A stretch of 64,000 nucleotides of DNA from contig JAADDZ010000026.1 in assembly GCA_013153635.1 (NCBI GenBank), positions 56,652 through 120,651 on the forward strand. Direction: 5' to 3'. This DNA is from Aquificota bacterium (GTDB lineage: Bacteria > Aquificota > Aquificia > Aquificales > Hydrogenothermaceae). Both the position numbers and the translations under genes were made by a program. Below, piece after piece: positions 25,456 to 36,034 of this stretch. The notes under the pieces were generated by a model that did not search any database, was not told the DNA's origin, and saw nothing but the letters and a program-made list of their open reading frames with translations. The number at the start of each line of letters is the position of its first letter. The first letter of the stretch is position 1.

Positions 25456-26313
25456 AAAAACCTTTTGAGGTTTTAGAATATCTTGAGAATCTATCTCCCC
25501 AATACCTAAAAAATCCCCTCCTTTACCAAAGACTTGAACCAGTCCTATCTTGTCAAAAGGTACTTTGAATCTCTGTCCATACAGAAACCTTTTGTCAAAA
25601 CCTTCATCGAGGATAACTTTAGGTAAAAATCTGATAGATTTTTCTAGAGGAATTATCATATCTTTTATCTGTCCTACAGACATTTTTAACAAGCTTTCTA
25701 GTGGTAACGCCTCATCTATATGGTAACCATCTATCCTTGTTCTACGCAAAGAGAAAAGATACGCTCCACAACTCGTTTTATCTCCTATCTCTTTTATCAA
25801 AGTTCTTATGTATGTTCCTGAAGAACAGCTCACTTTTATCTCAAAGAATGGAAGGTCTACACTTAAAATATCGATTTTTGATACTGTTATAATTTTCGGT
25901 TTTAGCTGGACTTCTACCCCTTTTTTAGCAAGCTGATAAGCTCTTTTTCCTTTTATCCTTTTCGATGAGAAAGGAGGTGGGTATTGAGGATAAGTACCCT
26001 GAAAGGATTTTATCGTTTCTATCAATTGGTCTTTTGAGATTTTGCACTCCCTTTGCTCTAAAATTTTACCTTCTTTATCATAAGTATCTGTTATCTTTCC
26101 AAGTTCCCCAACAGCTATATACTCTTTATCTAATCCTTGAAAGTATTCTGTTAGCTTTGTTGCTTTTCCAACTGTAAGAATCATAAGTCCAGTAGCCGCA
26201 AAATCTAATGTTCCTGTATGACCTACCTTTTCCTGAAGTTTTTTCCTTACCTTAACAGTAAGGTCATTAGAAGTTATACCGTATGGTTTATCTACCAATA
26301 AAATCCCGTCCAT
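25450..26313 (-). CDS. truB: tRNA pseudouridine-55 synthase TruB
   Basis: Makes pseudouridine 55 in the T-loop of tRNAs. The catalytic motif is VGHTGTLDFAATGLMI, with the nucleophilic Asp in GTLD. DKPYGITSN opens the protein, SCSSGTYIRTLIKEIG follows, and a PUA-like C-terminal region ends it. 287 residues. It is downstream of folC by 18 nt on the same strand. Confidence 0.95.
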   Translation of the reverse strand: MDGILLVDKPYGITSNDLTVKVRKKLQEKVGHTGTLDFAATGLMILTVGKATKLTEYFQGLDKEYIAVGELGKITDTYDKEGKILEQRECKISKDQLIETIKSFQGTYPQYPPPFSSKRIKGKRAYQLAKKGVEVQLKPKIITVSKIDILSVDLPFFEIKVSCSSGTYIRTLIKEIGDKTSCGAYLFSLRRTRIDGYHIDEALPLESLLKMSVGQIKDMIIPLEKSIRFLPKVILDEGFDKRFLYGQRFKVPFDKIGLVQVFGKGGDFLGIGEIDSQDILKPQKVFL

Positions 26314-26331
26314 ATATCTCTCTTAAAAGAT

Positions 26332-27552
26332 TTATTTTTGCATCAGTTTAAGAACTTCTCCTACCAGATACAAAGACCCGGTAACAAACAAAATAGTGTC
26401 GCTGTCTATTCCATCTAGTCCTGTCTTAAGAGCTTTTTCTATAGAGTCTATATATTCCACCTCTGTAATACCCAAAATATCTTCTCTATCAATTGTTCTA
26501 CTCACTGGCATTTTTGTCAAAATAAGTCTATCACTGTAGTTTTTTATAATATTTAACATTTTTTTGTACTTCTTGTCTTTCATTGCTGAATAGATAGTGG
26601 TAATTTTTTTGTTTGGATACATATCTTTTAATTCTTGGAAACTTTTTTTGACAGCATCTTCGTTATGGGCTCCATCTACGATAACTATAGGATTATCACT
26701 TAAAACCTGTAATCTCCCTAACCAGTAACTATCTTTTAAAGCTTTTTTTACCTTTTCTATGTCGTATTTTCTCCAATAAGATAAAAACCCTGTCAAAGCG
26801 GTAGCACTATTTATAGCTTGGTATCTTCCTAGCATAGAGATAGATAAATCATTTTGGACTATTTCTTTGAATCTATAGTCAAAAACTATAGGGTTTGTAG
26901 ATTTTATTTTTATATCAAAATCTTTCTTATATGCTAAGATAGGTTTTATTTGCTTTTTTTGAGCTAGCTCTAACAGTTCTTTTTGGTTAGAACCTAATAT
27001 TAAAGGTTTATCTTTTCTAGCAATACCTAACTTCTCTTCAGCTATCTGTCTAAGGGTGTCTCCTAATAGATGAGTATGGTCTAAGGAAACATTTGTAATT
27101 ATTGAAAATTCTGGCTCTAAAATATTTGTAGAATCCCACCTTCCACCAAGTCCTACTTCAAACACACCAATATCCACTTTTTCATCACGAAAATACAAAA
27201 AAGCTAACAGTGTACAAGCTTCAAAGTATGTTAGGTTGTATCTATCTATAACAGGCTTTATTTGAGATATATAAAACTCTAACTTCTCATCAGATATTTC
27301 TCTCCTGTTTATCTGCCATCTTTCGTTTTCTTTCAAAAGATGGGGAGATGTAAATAGTCCCGTCTTAAGGTTGTGATGCCGAAATAGAGACTCTAAAAAC
27401 ACAGCGGTAGAGCCTTTTCCATTTGTCCCAGATATAAGTACAGACTTAAAGGTGCTATGAGGATTGCCAAAAGCTTTGGAAGCTTTTTTTATTCTCTCTA
27501 GTCCCGGGTTGATAAAAAACTCTTTTTTCTGAAAAAGAGAGTAAAGTTTCAT
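26332..27552 (-). CDS. folC: Folylpolyglutamate/dihydrofolate synthase
   Basis: Mur-ligase-family enzyme adding glutamate to dihydropteroate and folates. ATP loop SGTNGKGSTAVFLES is near residue 42. FTSPHLLKENER and FEVGLGGRWDSTN are FolC signatures, with VDGAHNEDAVK in the C-terminal domain. 406 residues. Its ATG overlaps the purQ stop by 4 nt, tying folate and purine synthesis. Confidence 0.93.
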   Translation of the reverse strand: MKLYSLFQKKEFFINPGLERIKKASKAFGNPHSTFKSVLISGTNGKGSTAVFLESLFRHHNLKTGLFTSPHLLKENERWQINRREISDEKLEFYISQIKPVIDRYNLTYFEACTLLAFLYFRDEKVDIGVFEVGLGGRWDSTNILEPEFSIITNVSLDHTHLLGDTLRQIAEEKLGIARKDKPLILGSNQKELLELAQKKQIKPILAYKKDFDIKIKSTNPIVFDYRFKEIVQNDLSISMLGRYQAINSATALTGFLSYWRKYDIEKVKKALKDSYWLGRLQVLSDNPIVIVDGAHNEDAVKKSFQELKDMYPNKKITTIYSAMKDKKYKKMLNIIKNYSDRLILTKMPVSRTIDREDILGITEVEYIDSIEKALKTGLDGIDSDTILFVTGSLYLVGEVLKLMQK

Positions 27553-28238
27553 AATCGGTTTTCTATAATTGATTCTAATATAGAAAGTCCATCTACAGAA
27601 CCTAAGATGCTTTCTGATGCCCTTTCTGGGTGAGGCATAAGTCCAAAAACATTACCTTCTTTATTTGTTATTCCAGCTATATTTTGTATAGAGCCGTTAG
27701 GATTAGCTTCTTTAGAGATATTGCCATCTTTGTCACAGTATCTAAGGATTATCTGTCCATTTTTTTCCATAGATTCTAAAGTCTCTTCATCACAAAAATA
27801 GTTACCGTCATGGTGAGCTATAGGGATTTTTAGTATCTGTCCTTTTTTGGTTTTCTTAGTAAAGATACTGTTATCATTTTCTACCTTTAGGTACTGATGT
27901 TTGCATATAAACCTTCCGTGGATATTTGGAAGCAAAGCTCCCGGTAATAGATGTGCTTCTGTTAGTATCTGGAATCCGTTACATATACCAATAACGATTC
28001 CACCTCCTTGTGCAAAATCAACTACTGCTTGGGTCAAAGGGGTATGTGCGGCTAATGTCCCGGGTCTTAGATAATCTCCAAAAGAGAAACCTCCCGGCAG
28101 TATCATACAGTCTATATTTTGGATTTTTGTCTCTCTATAGTCTAAAAATTTGGCTTCTTTTTTTAGAATGCCTGTAATTATCCTGTAAGTATCATAATCA
28201 CAGTTAGACCCCGGATAAACAGCTATTCCGAATCTCAT
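27549..28238 (-). CDS. purQ: Phosphoribosylformylglycinamidine synthase, glutaminase subunit PurQ
   Basis: Class I glutamine amidotransferase giving ammonia to the FGAM synthase complex. It starts RFGIAVYPGSNCD, has LPGGFSFGDYLRPG, the nucleophile Cys in GICNGFQIL, and the His-Glu pair in LMPHPERASE. 229 residues. With the adjacent purS it indicates the three-subunit (PurLQS) form of the enzyme; purL is not in the window. Confidence 0.95.
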   Translation of the reverse strand: MRFGIAVYPGSNCDYDTYRIITGILKKEAKFLDYRETKIQNIDCMILPGGFSFGDYLRPGTLAAHTPLTQAVVDFAQGGGIVIGICNGFQILTEAHLLPGALLPNIHGRFICKHQYLKVENDNSIFTKKTKKGQILKIPIAHHDGNYFCDEETLESMEKNGQIILRYCDKDGNISKEANPNGSIQNIAGITNKEGNVFGLMPHPERASESILGSVDGLSILESIIENRL

Positions 28239-28483
28239 CAGCTCTCCACTATCTCTATTTCATATTCTTCTATAAGCTCATTAACTAAAACTTTTTTTGC
28301 CATTTGATACGCTTGTTTTTCAGCTTCTTCTTTAGGAATATCTGTTATATAGACTTCGATATATTTTCCTACTTTTACATCTTTTACATTCTCAAATCCA
28401 AGGGAACGAAGACTCTCTGCAACAGCTCTACCTTCGGGGTCTAACACTCCTTTCCTTGGTTTTATAAAAAATTTAATGAGCAT
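28238..28483 (-). CDS. purS: Phosphoribosylformylglycinamidine synthase subunit PurS
   Basis: Small bridging subunit of the PurLQS complex. The 81-residue protein has the family pattern: IKPRKGVLDPEGRAV, then SLGFENVKDVKVGKYIEV and a C-terminal helix with strand NELIEEYEIEI. The stop and the purQ start share one base. Heads the purS-purQ-folC-truB run. Confidence 0.93.
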   Translation of the reverse strand: MLIKFFIKPRKGVLDPEGRAVAESLRSLGFENVKDVKVGKYIEVYITDIPKEEAEKQAYQMAKKVLVNELIEEYEIEIVES

Positions 28484-28526
28484 AGATAGACCTCTTTATG
28501 TTTTGAACTACCTAATTATATCACTG

Positions 28527-29294
28527 TTACAACGAATAGTTATAGCTGTTTAACACATCACACAAGTCATCAGGTTCTTTTATGATAATTTTTGTATCTA
28601 TATCTTTATTATGTTCATTTTGATTTAATATAAACTGAACATTTTTCTGTTCCTCTTTATTGAAGTTCTCTACCATCTGCTTGTCTGAAATAGTATCCCC
28701 TATGTAGAAAACTGGCTCTGTATACTGGAATTTTTCAAAGAATAACTTTAACGGATAAGCAGAAGGTTTCCTAAGGTGAGGTTTTGGTATATCATCTTCT
28801 GTAATCACTAAATCAAAATATTTATAAAGGTCGAAATGTCTAAAAGAAAAGTCCAAATCTTCATACGGTCTTCCTGTAATAACCCCTGTTATGTCTGCTT
28901 TTTCTCTTATTCTCTCTAAAGCTTCGTGGGGGAAAATCATCTCTTCTTTTAATCGATGTTTTCTGTAGCTGTTTTCAAAGTAATCTACCAGCTCTTTATA
29001 CTTGGGAAGGTTTAGGTTGTTTTCTTTGGCATACTGATACATCTGCTCTAAAGTAGAAGCATACTTTTTAAAATCTTCCTTGAACTGTTCTAAAGTCAGT
29101 TGGGAATTTGCATATAAAATACCTGCTACAGATACGTCCCAATCGTTGTTAATACCGAAGCTAAATTTTATATCTCTTAACTGTTCAAGGGGAACATCTC
29201 TTTTAGTAAAAAAGTCAACTGTATCTTTTATAGAAAGATGATAAGATTTTGAAACATCTATCAAAACTCCGTCAACATCAAATATAACTATCAT
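28527..29294 (-). CDS. HAD-superfamily hydrolase (subfamily IA)
   Basis: Probable phosphatase. Motif I is IFDVDGVLID (nucleophile Asp and Asp+2), motif II the Thr of GVITGRPYED, motif III a Lys near KPHLRKPS, and motif IV YIGDTISDKQM. A helical cap occupies about residues 20-140. 255 residues. It resembles a HAD group sometimes linked to histidine or serine pathways, but I cannot name a substrate. It ends 43 nt before the purS start and follows bipA by 1 nt. Confidence 0.75.
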   Translation of the reverse strand: MIVIFDVDGVLIDVSKSYHLSIKDTVDFFTKRDVPLEQLRDIKFSFGINNDWDVSVAGILYANSQLTLEQFKEDFKKYASTLEQMYQYAKENNLNLPKYKELVDYFENSYRKHRLKEEMIFPHEALERIREKADITGVITGRPYEDLDFSFRHFDLYKYFDLVITEDDIPKPHLRKPSAYPLKLFFEKFQYTEPVFYIGDTISDKQMVENFNKEEQKNVQFILNQNEHNKDIDTKIIIKEPDDLCDVLNSYNYSL

Positions 29295-29295
29295 C

Positions 29296-31116
29296 TTAGT
29301 TCCTCTTATTTTTTTCTAATATTTTTTTTCTTATTCTAACAGCATCAGGAGTAACCTCTACCAGTTCATCGTCATTTATCCATTCTATAGCTTTTTCGAA
29401 ATCCATCTTTTTAGGGGGTGCTATCTTTATCGCCTCATCTGCCGCCGCCGCTCTAACATTAGTCAGTTTTTTCCCTTTTGTTATGTTTACATCAAGGTCT
29501 TTGTCTCTATTATGCTCTCCTATCACCATTCCTTCGTAAACTTGGGTACCTACTTCTATAAAGAAAACACCCCTATCTTGTAAACTATGTATAGCGTAAG
29601 CTGTAGCTGTACCGCTTCTATCAGCTATGATAGCTCCGTTTATCCTTGTTCTTATATCTCCTTGCCATTCTTCCCACCCTTCTAATACTGTATTTATAAT
29701 GCCTTCGCCTTTGGTGTCTGTTTTAAACTCTGACCTATAACCTATAAGCCCTCGAGATGGAATTATAAATTCAAGTCTAACTCTACCATACCCGTGATTT
29801 GTCATGTTTATCATTTTGCCTTTTCTTGCTCCAAGTTTTTGGGTAACAGTACCTACAAACTCTTCTGGAATATCTATTATCGCTTTTTCTACTGGTTCGT
29901 ATTTTCTTCCATCTTTTTCTTTTATTATTACCTCTGGTCTTGAGACTTGAAATTCGTAACCTTCTCTTCTCATCATTTCAGCTAAAATAGAGAGCTGTAG
30001 CTCTCCTCTTCCTTTTACTAAAAAGGCTTCAGGACTGTTTGTAGGTTCTACCTGTAGAGCTACATTTGTAAGAGTTTCTTTTTCTAATCTTTCTTTTAGA
30101 TGTCTTGAGGTCAAGAATTTTCCGCTTTTCCCTGCAAAAGGGGAGTCATTCACAGAAAAGACCATAGATATGGTAGGTTCTTCTACTGTAATAGGCTCAA
30201 GAGGCTGTGGATTTTCATAATCGGTGATTGTATCTCCGATGTTTATATCTTCTAATCCTGCTATAGCTACTATATCTCCTGCTTTTGCTTCTTTTGTTTC
30301 TACTTTTTTTAAACCTTCGTATGTATAAAGTTTTCTCACAGTCCCTTTTACTACTGTTCCATCTTTTTTTATAAGAGATACTTGCTGGTTTAGTTTAACT
30401 GTCCCGTTAAAGATTCTCCCTATTGCTAATCTCCCTACAAAGTTGTCATAATCTAAAGATGTTATTAGAAACTGAAGGACTTTATCTTCATCGTACCTTG
30501 GGGCTGGTATGTAGTTTATTATCTTTTCAAAGAGAGGTTTAAGGTCTTTACTAGAATCTTCTAAGCTCTCCTTTGCTATCCCTTCTTTTGCCACTGTGTA
30601 CAAAATAGGAAAATCTAACTGTTCTTCTTCAGCGTCAAGGTCTATAAACAGGTCGTATATCTCATCGATAACTTGGTTTATTCTTGCATCAGGTCTATCT
30701 ATCTTGTTTATAACAACCAATGGTGTTAAACCTGCTTCTAACGCCTTTTTTAGTACAAATCTCGTTTGAGGCATTGGACCTTCTGCCGCATCTACTAAAA
30801 GCAGTACTCCATCTACCATTTTTAGTGTCCTTTCCACTTCTCCTCCAAAGTCTGCGTGTCCCGGAGTATCTACTATATTTATTTTTATGTTTTTGTACCT
30901 AATTGCTGTATTCTTCGCCATAATAGTTATGCCTCTTTCTTTTTCTAGGTCTATATTATCTAGAACTCTCTCTTCTACTTCCTCATTCTCTCTAAAAATC
31001 CCACTCTGTTTTAAAAGGGCATCTACTAAGGTTGTTTTCCCATGGTCTACATGAGCTATTATGGCTATGTTTCTTATGTCTTCTCTTACTGCTTTTCTTT
31101 CTTTTGTTTGATACAT
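29296..31116 (-). CDS. typA: Ribosome-associated GTPase TypA/BipA
   Basis: EF-G-like translational GTPase used in stress and ribosome assembly. G1 is [15 protein letters not shown]2 RGITI, G3 [11 protein letters not shown] and G4 NKIDRPDA. Elongation-factor domains II, III and V follow, and the BipA-specific C-terminal domain has [19 protein letters not shown]. 606 residues, the family norm. SD AGAGG precedes the ATG. Confidence 0.96.
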   Translation of the reverse strand: MYQTKERKAVREDIRNIAIIAHVDHGKTTLVDALLKQSGIFRENEEVEERVLDNIDLEKERGITIMAKNTAIRYKNIKINIVDTPGHADFGGEVERTLKMVDGVLLLVDAAEGPMPQTRFVLKKALEAGLTPLVVINKIDRPDARINQVIDEIYDLFIDLDAEEEQLDFPILYTVAKEGIAKESLEDSSKDLKPLFEKIINYIPAPRYDEDKVLQFLITSLDYDNFVGRLAIGRIFNGTVKLNQQVSLIKKDGTVVKGTVRKLYTYEGLKKVETKEAKAGDIVAIAGLEDINIGDTITDYENPQPLEPITVEEPTISMVFSVNDSPFAGKSGKFLTSRHLKERLEKETLTNVALQVEPTNSPEAFLVKGRGELQLSILAEMMRREGYEFQVSRPEVIIKEKDGRKYEPVEKAIIDIPEEFVGTVTQKLGARKGKMINMTNHGYGRVRLEFIIPSRGLIGYRSEFKTDTKGEGIINTVLEGWEEWQGDIRTRINGAIIADRSGTATAYAIHSLQDRGVFFIEVGTQVYEGMVIGEHNRDKDLDVNITKGKKLTNVRAAAADEAIKIAPPKKMDFEKAIEWINDDELVEVTPDAVRIRKKILEKNKRN

Positions 31117-31130
31117 TTTTACCTCTTTTA

Positions 31131-31706
31131 TTATTTTATTTTTCTTGCTATTAGAATATATCTATATTCTTTTTTAACATATTCACTTTCAAAATGAAAA
31201 TCTTTTAAAAGGTGTTTTAGTTTTTTGGGTTCAAAAAAGTTCGCTGGTTCTCCAAACATTTTTTCAAATCTGTATATAAGTCTGCCTTTTTTCTGGGTTG
31301 GGTCAAAATCAAAAATAAAAAGGTAACCATCTTTTTTCATAACCCGGTTTATCTCTCTAAGTCCTGTTTCTATATCTTTTATGTGATGTAGGGTTTCTCC
31401 CAAAGTTACCATAGAGAAAGTATTTTCTTTAAATGGTAAATACTCGGCTTTTGCTACAACTTTTTCTACAGGTTTTTGTATGTATTTTAACATTCCATAA
31501 GCAGGGTCTACGGCTACATACCTTGGATTTGGGTTCTGCTTAAAAGCTTCTTCTATCAATACTCCTGTTCCTGCTCCTATGTCCAAAAAGTAATCATCTT
31601 TTTGTAGGTTGCTAACGAGTTTTTCCAAAGCAGAAAATACCCAACTAGGGTATATACCTTTTCCAAATAGCTTAAAAGCCCACCCTAAGTAATTAAAAGG
31701 AATCAA
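31131..31706 (-). CDS. Class I SAM-dependent methyltransferase
   Basis: Rossmann methyltransferase of 191 residues. The SAM loop is [15 protein letters not shown]. The acidic strand-2 end is VAVDPAYGM, then [23 protein letters not shown] as in UbiE/Methyltransf_11 proteins. Substrate unknown. Start is TTG 31706, overlapping the der stop by 4 nt; it lies 14 nt upstream of bipA. Confidence 0.8.
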   Translation of the reverse strand: MIPFNYLGWAFKLFGKGIYPSWVFSALEKLVSNLQKDDYFLDIGAGTGVLIEEAFKQNPNPRYVAVDPAYGMLKYIQKPVEKVVAKAEYLPFKENTFSMVTLGETLHHIKDIETGLREINRVMKKDGYLFIFDFDPTQKKGRLIYRFEKMFGEPANFFEPKKLKHLLKDFHFESEYVKKEYRYILIARKIK

Positions 31707-33043
31707 ACTTTATCCCTTTTCCTTTCTTTGAGTATCAGTTTTATTGGAGCATGGTGCATATCTAACATCTGTCTTAGGTTGTTTTCTATAAATTTTATGT
31801 ACGATTCTTTAAATCCTTCTGGATAATTTACAAATATGAGAAAAGCTGGGGGTTTTCCTTCTAACTGTGTTCCATAAAACATCTTTAGAGGTTTGCCATT
31901 GTAAGATGGTGGTTGTCTTAATTTCATAATCTTTTGTAAGGCTCTGTTTAATTTTCCTGTATTTACCCTTTTCCAAGCTTCTTCGTATACTTGTACTATC
32001 GTTTGTAATAAATTCTTTATACCTTGTCTGTTTTTTGCGGATACTAGGACTATTGGAGCATAGGATATAAAATAGAGTCTATCTTTTACCTGTTTTATCA
32101 GTCTGTTTCTAGCTTCTGAAGAGGGAGGTATTTTATCTATTTTGTTTATCACTATAACTGCAGGTTTGTGATATTTTTGAATCAGTCCTGCTATCTTTGT
32201 ATCTTGTTCTGTAACTCCTTGCTCTGCATCTATAACAAGTACTACTACATCTGCTTTTTTTATGGCATCTAAAGTACGACCTACACTAAAAAATTCTATT
32301 CCGTAATCTACTTTGGACTTTTTTCTCAAACCAGCTGTATCAAGAAACAAAAATTCTCTATCTTTCCATTTAAAGTAGGTATCTACCACATCTGTGGTAG
32401 TTCCGGGTATGTCAGAGACTACCGCTCTTTCCTCTCCTAAAATCGCATTTAATAAAGATGATTTTCCAGCGTTTGGCTTCCCTACTATAGCTACCTTTAT
32501 CTTACGGGTTCTATCCTTTTCTTTTTCTTCTTCAAAATCTTCTGCCTTTTCTCTTGGTATATTTTCAACGATAGCATCTAAAAGGTCTGCTACTCCATAT
32601 TTTTGTATGGAGGAAACAGGATAAACTTGGTCAAAACCTAATTCATAAAACTCATATATCCTATCTTCCATATTTGGATTATCTATTTTATTAACCGCTA
32701 TGTAGACAGGTTTTTTTTCTTTTTTCAATAAAAGAGCTATATCCTTATCTGCAGGGGTCAGCCCTTCTTTCCCATCAACTACCAAAACAAAGGCATCTGC
32801 ATCTTTTAACTCTTTTTCTATCTGTTTTCTTATATAAGAGGCAAAGCTATCTCTGTCTGCCTGTATGTATCCTCCTGTATCTACTAGCTCAAAAGGTACA
32901 CCTCTCCATTTTGCCTTGGACACTAATCTATCCCTTGTTACACCCGGTATATCTTCTATAATTGCTTTTCTTTTTCCTATAATCCTATTAAAAAGTGATG
33001 ATTTCCCCACATTTGGTCTTCCTACTATCGCTACTCTATACAT
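31703..33043 (-). CDS. der: Ribosome-assembly GTPase Der (EngA)
   Basis: Tandem-GTPase protein needed for 50S assembly. Two G domains are visible: GRPNVGKSSLFNRI, DTGGYI, NKIDNPNM in the first, and GKPNAGKSSLLNAI, DTAGLRKKSK, NKIDKIP in the second. A KH-like C-terminal domain follows (IYxR-like PPSYNGKPLKMFYGTQ). 446 residues. Confidence 0.97.
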   Translation of the reverse strand: MYRVAIVGRPNVGKSSLFNRIIGKRKAIIEDIPGVTRDRLVSKAKWRGVPFELVDTGGYIQADRDSFASYIRKQIEKELKDADAFVLVVDGKEGLTPADKDIALLLKKEKKPVYIAVNKIDNPNMEDRIYEFYELGFDQVYPVSSIQKYGVADLLDAIVENIPREKAEDFEEEKEKDRTRKIKVAIVGKPNAGKSSLLNAILGEERAVVSDIPGTTTDVVDTYFKWKDREFLFLDTAGLRKKSKVDYGIEFFSVGRTLDAIKKADVVVLVIDAEQGVTEQDTKIAGLIQKYHKPAVIVINKIDKIPPSSEARNRLIKQVKDRLYFISYAPIVLVSAKNRQGIKNLLQTIVQVYEEAWKRVNTGKLNRALQKIMKLRQPPSYNGKPLKMFYGTQLEGKPPAFLIFVNYPEGFKESYIKFIENNLRQMLDMHHAPIKLILKERKRDKV

Positions 33044-33096
33044 AATTTCCCCTTTTTGTTAAAATTTAGTTTAAATTTAAAATCTTGGAGTAGATA

Positions 33097-33504
33097 ATGC
33101 CTAAAAATATATTGATACTCTTTATTGTAGCATTATCTTTCGGTCTTTCTTACGGAGAAAGCAACCTAAAATTTATCGCAAAAAAAGAAAAATTCAAGGT
33201 TGGGGAAGATGTCTGTTTTGAACTTATAAATGAAGACAATAAAACCTACTATCTCCCCTCTTCAGCCCCTTGGGCTGTTTTTGATGCTGAATCTGACAAA
33301 ATCATATACTCTCCTATCGCTTTACAGAGGATAGTTAAACTAAAACCAAACCAAAAAAAACAGTGGTGCTGGAAACAGGTTGATATAAATGGGGAGAAAG
33401 TTCCTACAGGTAGATATAAGATACGTATCACTATATTTGACGATAAGGGACACAAGATTTTTAAATCTTTAGAAGTGGAGATAATACCGGAATATAAAAA
33501 TTGA
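33097..33504 (+). CDS. Exported Ig-like/BsuPI-like domain protein
   Basis: Signal peptide ILILFIVALSFGLSYGES, then one beta-sandwich domain of about 110 residues. The pattern FKVGEDVCFELINEDNK, AVFDAESDKIIY, LKPNQKKQWCWKQ and PTGRYKIRITI resembles intracellular-proteinase-inhibitor (BsuPI) domains. Two cysteines (DVCF, QWCW) may pair. Overlaps murJ by 4 nt. Role unknown; a periplasmic accessory of the envelope is possible. Confidence 0.65.
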   Translation: MPKNILILFIVALSFGLSYGESNLKFIAKKEKFKVGEDVCFELINEDNKTYYLPSSAPWAVFDAESDKIIYSPIALQRIVKLKPNQKKQWCWKQVDINGEKVPTGRYKIRITIFDDKGHKIFKSLEVEIIPEYKN

Positions 33505-34991
33505 GGTTTATTAAATACACTCTCTCTTTTTCCTTTGCTACTCTTATCAGTAGGATTCTTGGTTATATAAGAGATTTGGTAATAGCTTATATCTTTGGAG
33601 CTAATGGGTTAACTGATGCTTTTTTTATAGCTTGGAGACTTCCTAACACATTTAGACAAGTCCTAGGAGAAGGTAGTCTAAATGCTGTATTTATTCCTAT
33701 CTATAAAAAGTTAGAAAGAGAAGGAAAGGATACTTCAAAATTTGCAAATGCAGTTTTTACATATCTATCTGTAGCACTTTTTGGGATTACTATATTTTTT
33801 GTGAGTTTTGCTCCTTATATTACTGCTGTTTTAGCTCCGGGTTTTGTTGGAGAAGCTTTTTTTGATGATGCAGTAAATATAGTAAGGTTAGTATTTCCTT
33901 ACATCATTCTTATTGGGTGGGTTGCCTTTTTTATGGCTCTTTTAAACATCAAAGGCAATTTTTTCCTTCCAGCTTTGACTCCGGCTTTACTCAATATCTC
34001 TTTTATCTTTAGTGCTATATTTTTGGCTTCTTATTTAGATATATATGCTCTTGTAGTTGGGGCTATTTTAGGGGGGGTACTTCAAGTTTTGATATTATTA
34101 AAACCTGTACTTTCTTTTTTTAAACCTAAGGTTATTCTTTCTTTTGATGATGATATTAAAAGTTTTTTTAAAAGAATTCTACCTACCACAGCCTCGTTTG
34201 GGGTTACACAGGTAGGTTTTGTTATAGATACAGTGATAGCATCTATGGTTATGCCCGGAGCGATTTCTTATCTGTACTACGCAAATAGACTCTTACAGCT
34301 ACCTTTAGGTATATTTGGTATCGGTTTAGGGAATGCTGTTTTAGTATCTGTGTCTAATTATTCTATAGATGAAGAAGCAGAAAAAATAAAAAGAGAGCTT
34401 ACGTTAGCTGTTAGATTAGCTGTACTTATCTCTATTCCAGCTACTATTGGACTTGTACTTCTATCTACTGAAATAATAGATATTCTGTTTCATAGGGGTA
34501 AATTTTCACTACAAGACCTAAATCAGACCTCTCTAGCTGTTATAGGTTTATCCATCGGTCTTATTCCTATCATCATACAAAAACCTATAAAAAGTGTGTT
34601 CTTCTCTTTGGAAGATGTCAAAACTCCTCTATATGCAACCACGGTTGGTGTACTTACTGGAGTAATTTTTGCCCTTTTTTTGGTTTTTGTTTTTGATTTA
34701 GGTGTTTTTGGACTTGCGGTAGCTACCAGTATAAATTATTTTGTAACTCTCTTATATCTGTATATATTCCTACCAATAAATATCTCTACTGTGGACATAC
34801 TAAAAACTCTCTACAAATCTACTATTTCAGGTATTTCTATGGGGTTATTTATCTTTTGGATAAAATCCTTTTTCCAAGATAGTCTACTCATTGTGACAAT
34901 ATCAATTTTTATTGGAAGTTTGATATACTTTTTGACAGCTCTTATACTAAGAGAAAGTAGTCTAAAGATAATCTTTAGGATAAGAAGATAA
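33501..34991 (+). CDS. murJ: Lipid II flippase MurJ
   Basis: MOP-superfamily exporter flipping lipid II across the inner membrane. 496 residues with about 14 membrane segments. The N-terminal SRILGYIRDLVIAYIFGANG, LTDAFFIAWRLPNTFRQ and LGEGSLNAVFIPIY are MurJ/MviN signatures. Start is TTG 33501 overlapping the previous stop. The coding strand is T-rich, as expected for a very hydrophobic protein. Abuts convergent def. Confidence 0.94.
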   Translation: MRFIKYTLSFSFATLISRILGYIRDLVIAYIFGANGLTDAFFIAWRLPNTFRQVLGEGSLNAVFIPIYKKLEREGKDTSKFANAVFTYLSVALFGITIFFVSFAPYITAVLAPGFVGEAFFDDAVNIVRLVFPYIILIGWVAFFMALLNIKGNFFLPALTPALLNISFIFSAIFLASYLDIYALVVGAILGGVLQVLILLKPVLSFFKPKVILSFDDDIKSFFKRILPTTASFGVTQVGFVIDTVIASMVMPGAISYLYYANRLLQLPLGIFGIGLGNAVLVSVSNYSIDEEAEKIKRELTLAVRLAVLISIPATIGLVLLSTEIIDILFHRGKFSLQDLNQTSLAVIGLSIGLIPIIIQKPIKSVFFSLEDVKTPLYATTVGVLTGVIFALFLVFVFDLGVFGLAVATSINYFVTLLYLYIFLPINISTVDILKTLYKSTISGISMGLFIFWIKSFFQDSLLIVTISIFIGSLIYFLTALILRESSLKIIFRIRR

Positions 34992-35501
34992 CTATTTTTT
35001 GTAAGTTTTTCTTCTAAAAAGGTCTTTTGTGGAAAAGATTCTATCTAAAAACAGTTTTCCTTCCAAATGGTCTAACTCATGCTGGATTACTACCGCCTCA
35101 AAACCTTGTGTATCGAAAGATATATATTTACCATACTGGTCGTAAGCTTCCACTTTTATCCAGTTGTACCTTTTTACATTTCCAGTATAGTCTGGAACAC
35201 TTAGACAGCCTTCTCTTAGAATGATTTCTCCATCTTTCTGTACAATTCTTGGATTGCACAGCACCATAAGACCGTGGTTGGTTTTATTCTTTTTGTGTTT
35301 ATAGTTAGATGCATCTATGATAATCGCCCTTATATGTTTATTAACTTGAGGTGCCGCAATTCCTACTCCTGCTGGTGAGTTATACATAGTGTATACTAGG
35401 TTATCTATAAATTGATGTAGGTCTTTATCAAACTGCTGTATCTCTTTAGACTTTATCTTTAGACGTTTATCTGGATATGTAAGAATCTCTAGTTTCTTCA
35501 C
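34992..35501 (-). CDS. def: Peptide deformylase
   Basis: Removes the formyl group from new proteins. The three metal-site motifs are complete: GVGIAAPQV, EGCLSVP with the Cys ligand, and QHELDHLEG with two His and the catalytic Glu. 169 residues. Start is GTG 35501, 2 nt after the stop of the ACT protein. Confidence 0.96.
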   Translation of the reverse strand: MKKLEILTYPDKRLKIKSKEIQQFDKDLHQFIDNLVYTMYNSPAGVGIAAPQVNKHIRAIIIDASNYKHKKNKTNHGLMVLCNPRIVQKDGEIILREGCLSVPDYTGNVKRYNWIKVEAYDQYGKYISFDTQGFEAVVIQHELDHLEGKLFLDRIFSTKDLFRRKTYKK

Positions 35502-35503
35502 GG

Positions 35504-36034
35504 CTACATCTCTACTGTATCTATCTTTTTACAGCTTATATCTACATTTAGTTTCTCTTTCAAATTCTGTAACTGCTCTTCTAAATCTGAAAGGTTGATA
35601 TTCTGTGGAAGCTCTGCTTCTATAAGCATTACATAGAGGTCTTCCGCTTTTTCTGTCCGAAGGTCTGATATGTTTATCCCTCTGTCTGCCAGAAGATTCG
35701 CAACGTTGAACACTATTCCCGGTTTATCTGCTCCATAAACTATCAAATTTATAATTTCTTTAGGCTTTTTCTCTTTTTGAATCTGCTCTACAGGAATCTG
35801 TTTCACTGTAATAGTAAGTCCCAAACTATCAGAAAGAGCTTTTAGCTCTCTTTTTAAATCTTCTTCCTTTGTGATGTCGTCTGTTTGAACGATGAGCATA
35901 ATAGCAAACTCATTGTTTAACCTTGTCATAGCAGAATCTTCTATATTAAACCCATGCTTATACAGTATCTCGGCAACAGCCTTTACTATCCCCGGTTTAT
36001 CTTCTCCAAAAGCGGTAATCAAGAAATGTTTCAT
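35504..36034 (-). CDS. Tandem ACT-domain regulatory protein (GcvR-like)
   Basis: Two ACT domains in 176 residues. The first opens FLITAFGEDKPGIVKAVAEILYKHGFNIEDS and the second IVYGADKPGIVFNVANLLADRGINISDL, split by a charged linker. The arrangement matches GcvR, which senses amino acids and controls the glycine cleavage system in proteobacteria. The 4-nt overlap with gcvH fits that role. GcvR's partner GcvA is not seen, so the mechanism may differ. Confidence 0.78.
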   Translation of the reverse strand: MKHFLITAFGEDKPGIVKAVAEILYKHGFNIEDSAMTRLNNEFAIMLIVQTDDITKEEDLKRELKALSDSLGLTITVKQIPVEQIQKEKKPKEIINLIVYGADKPGIVFNVANLLADRGINISDLRTEKAEDLYVMLIEAELPQNINLSDLEEQLQNLKEKLNVDISCKKIDTVEM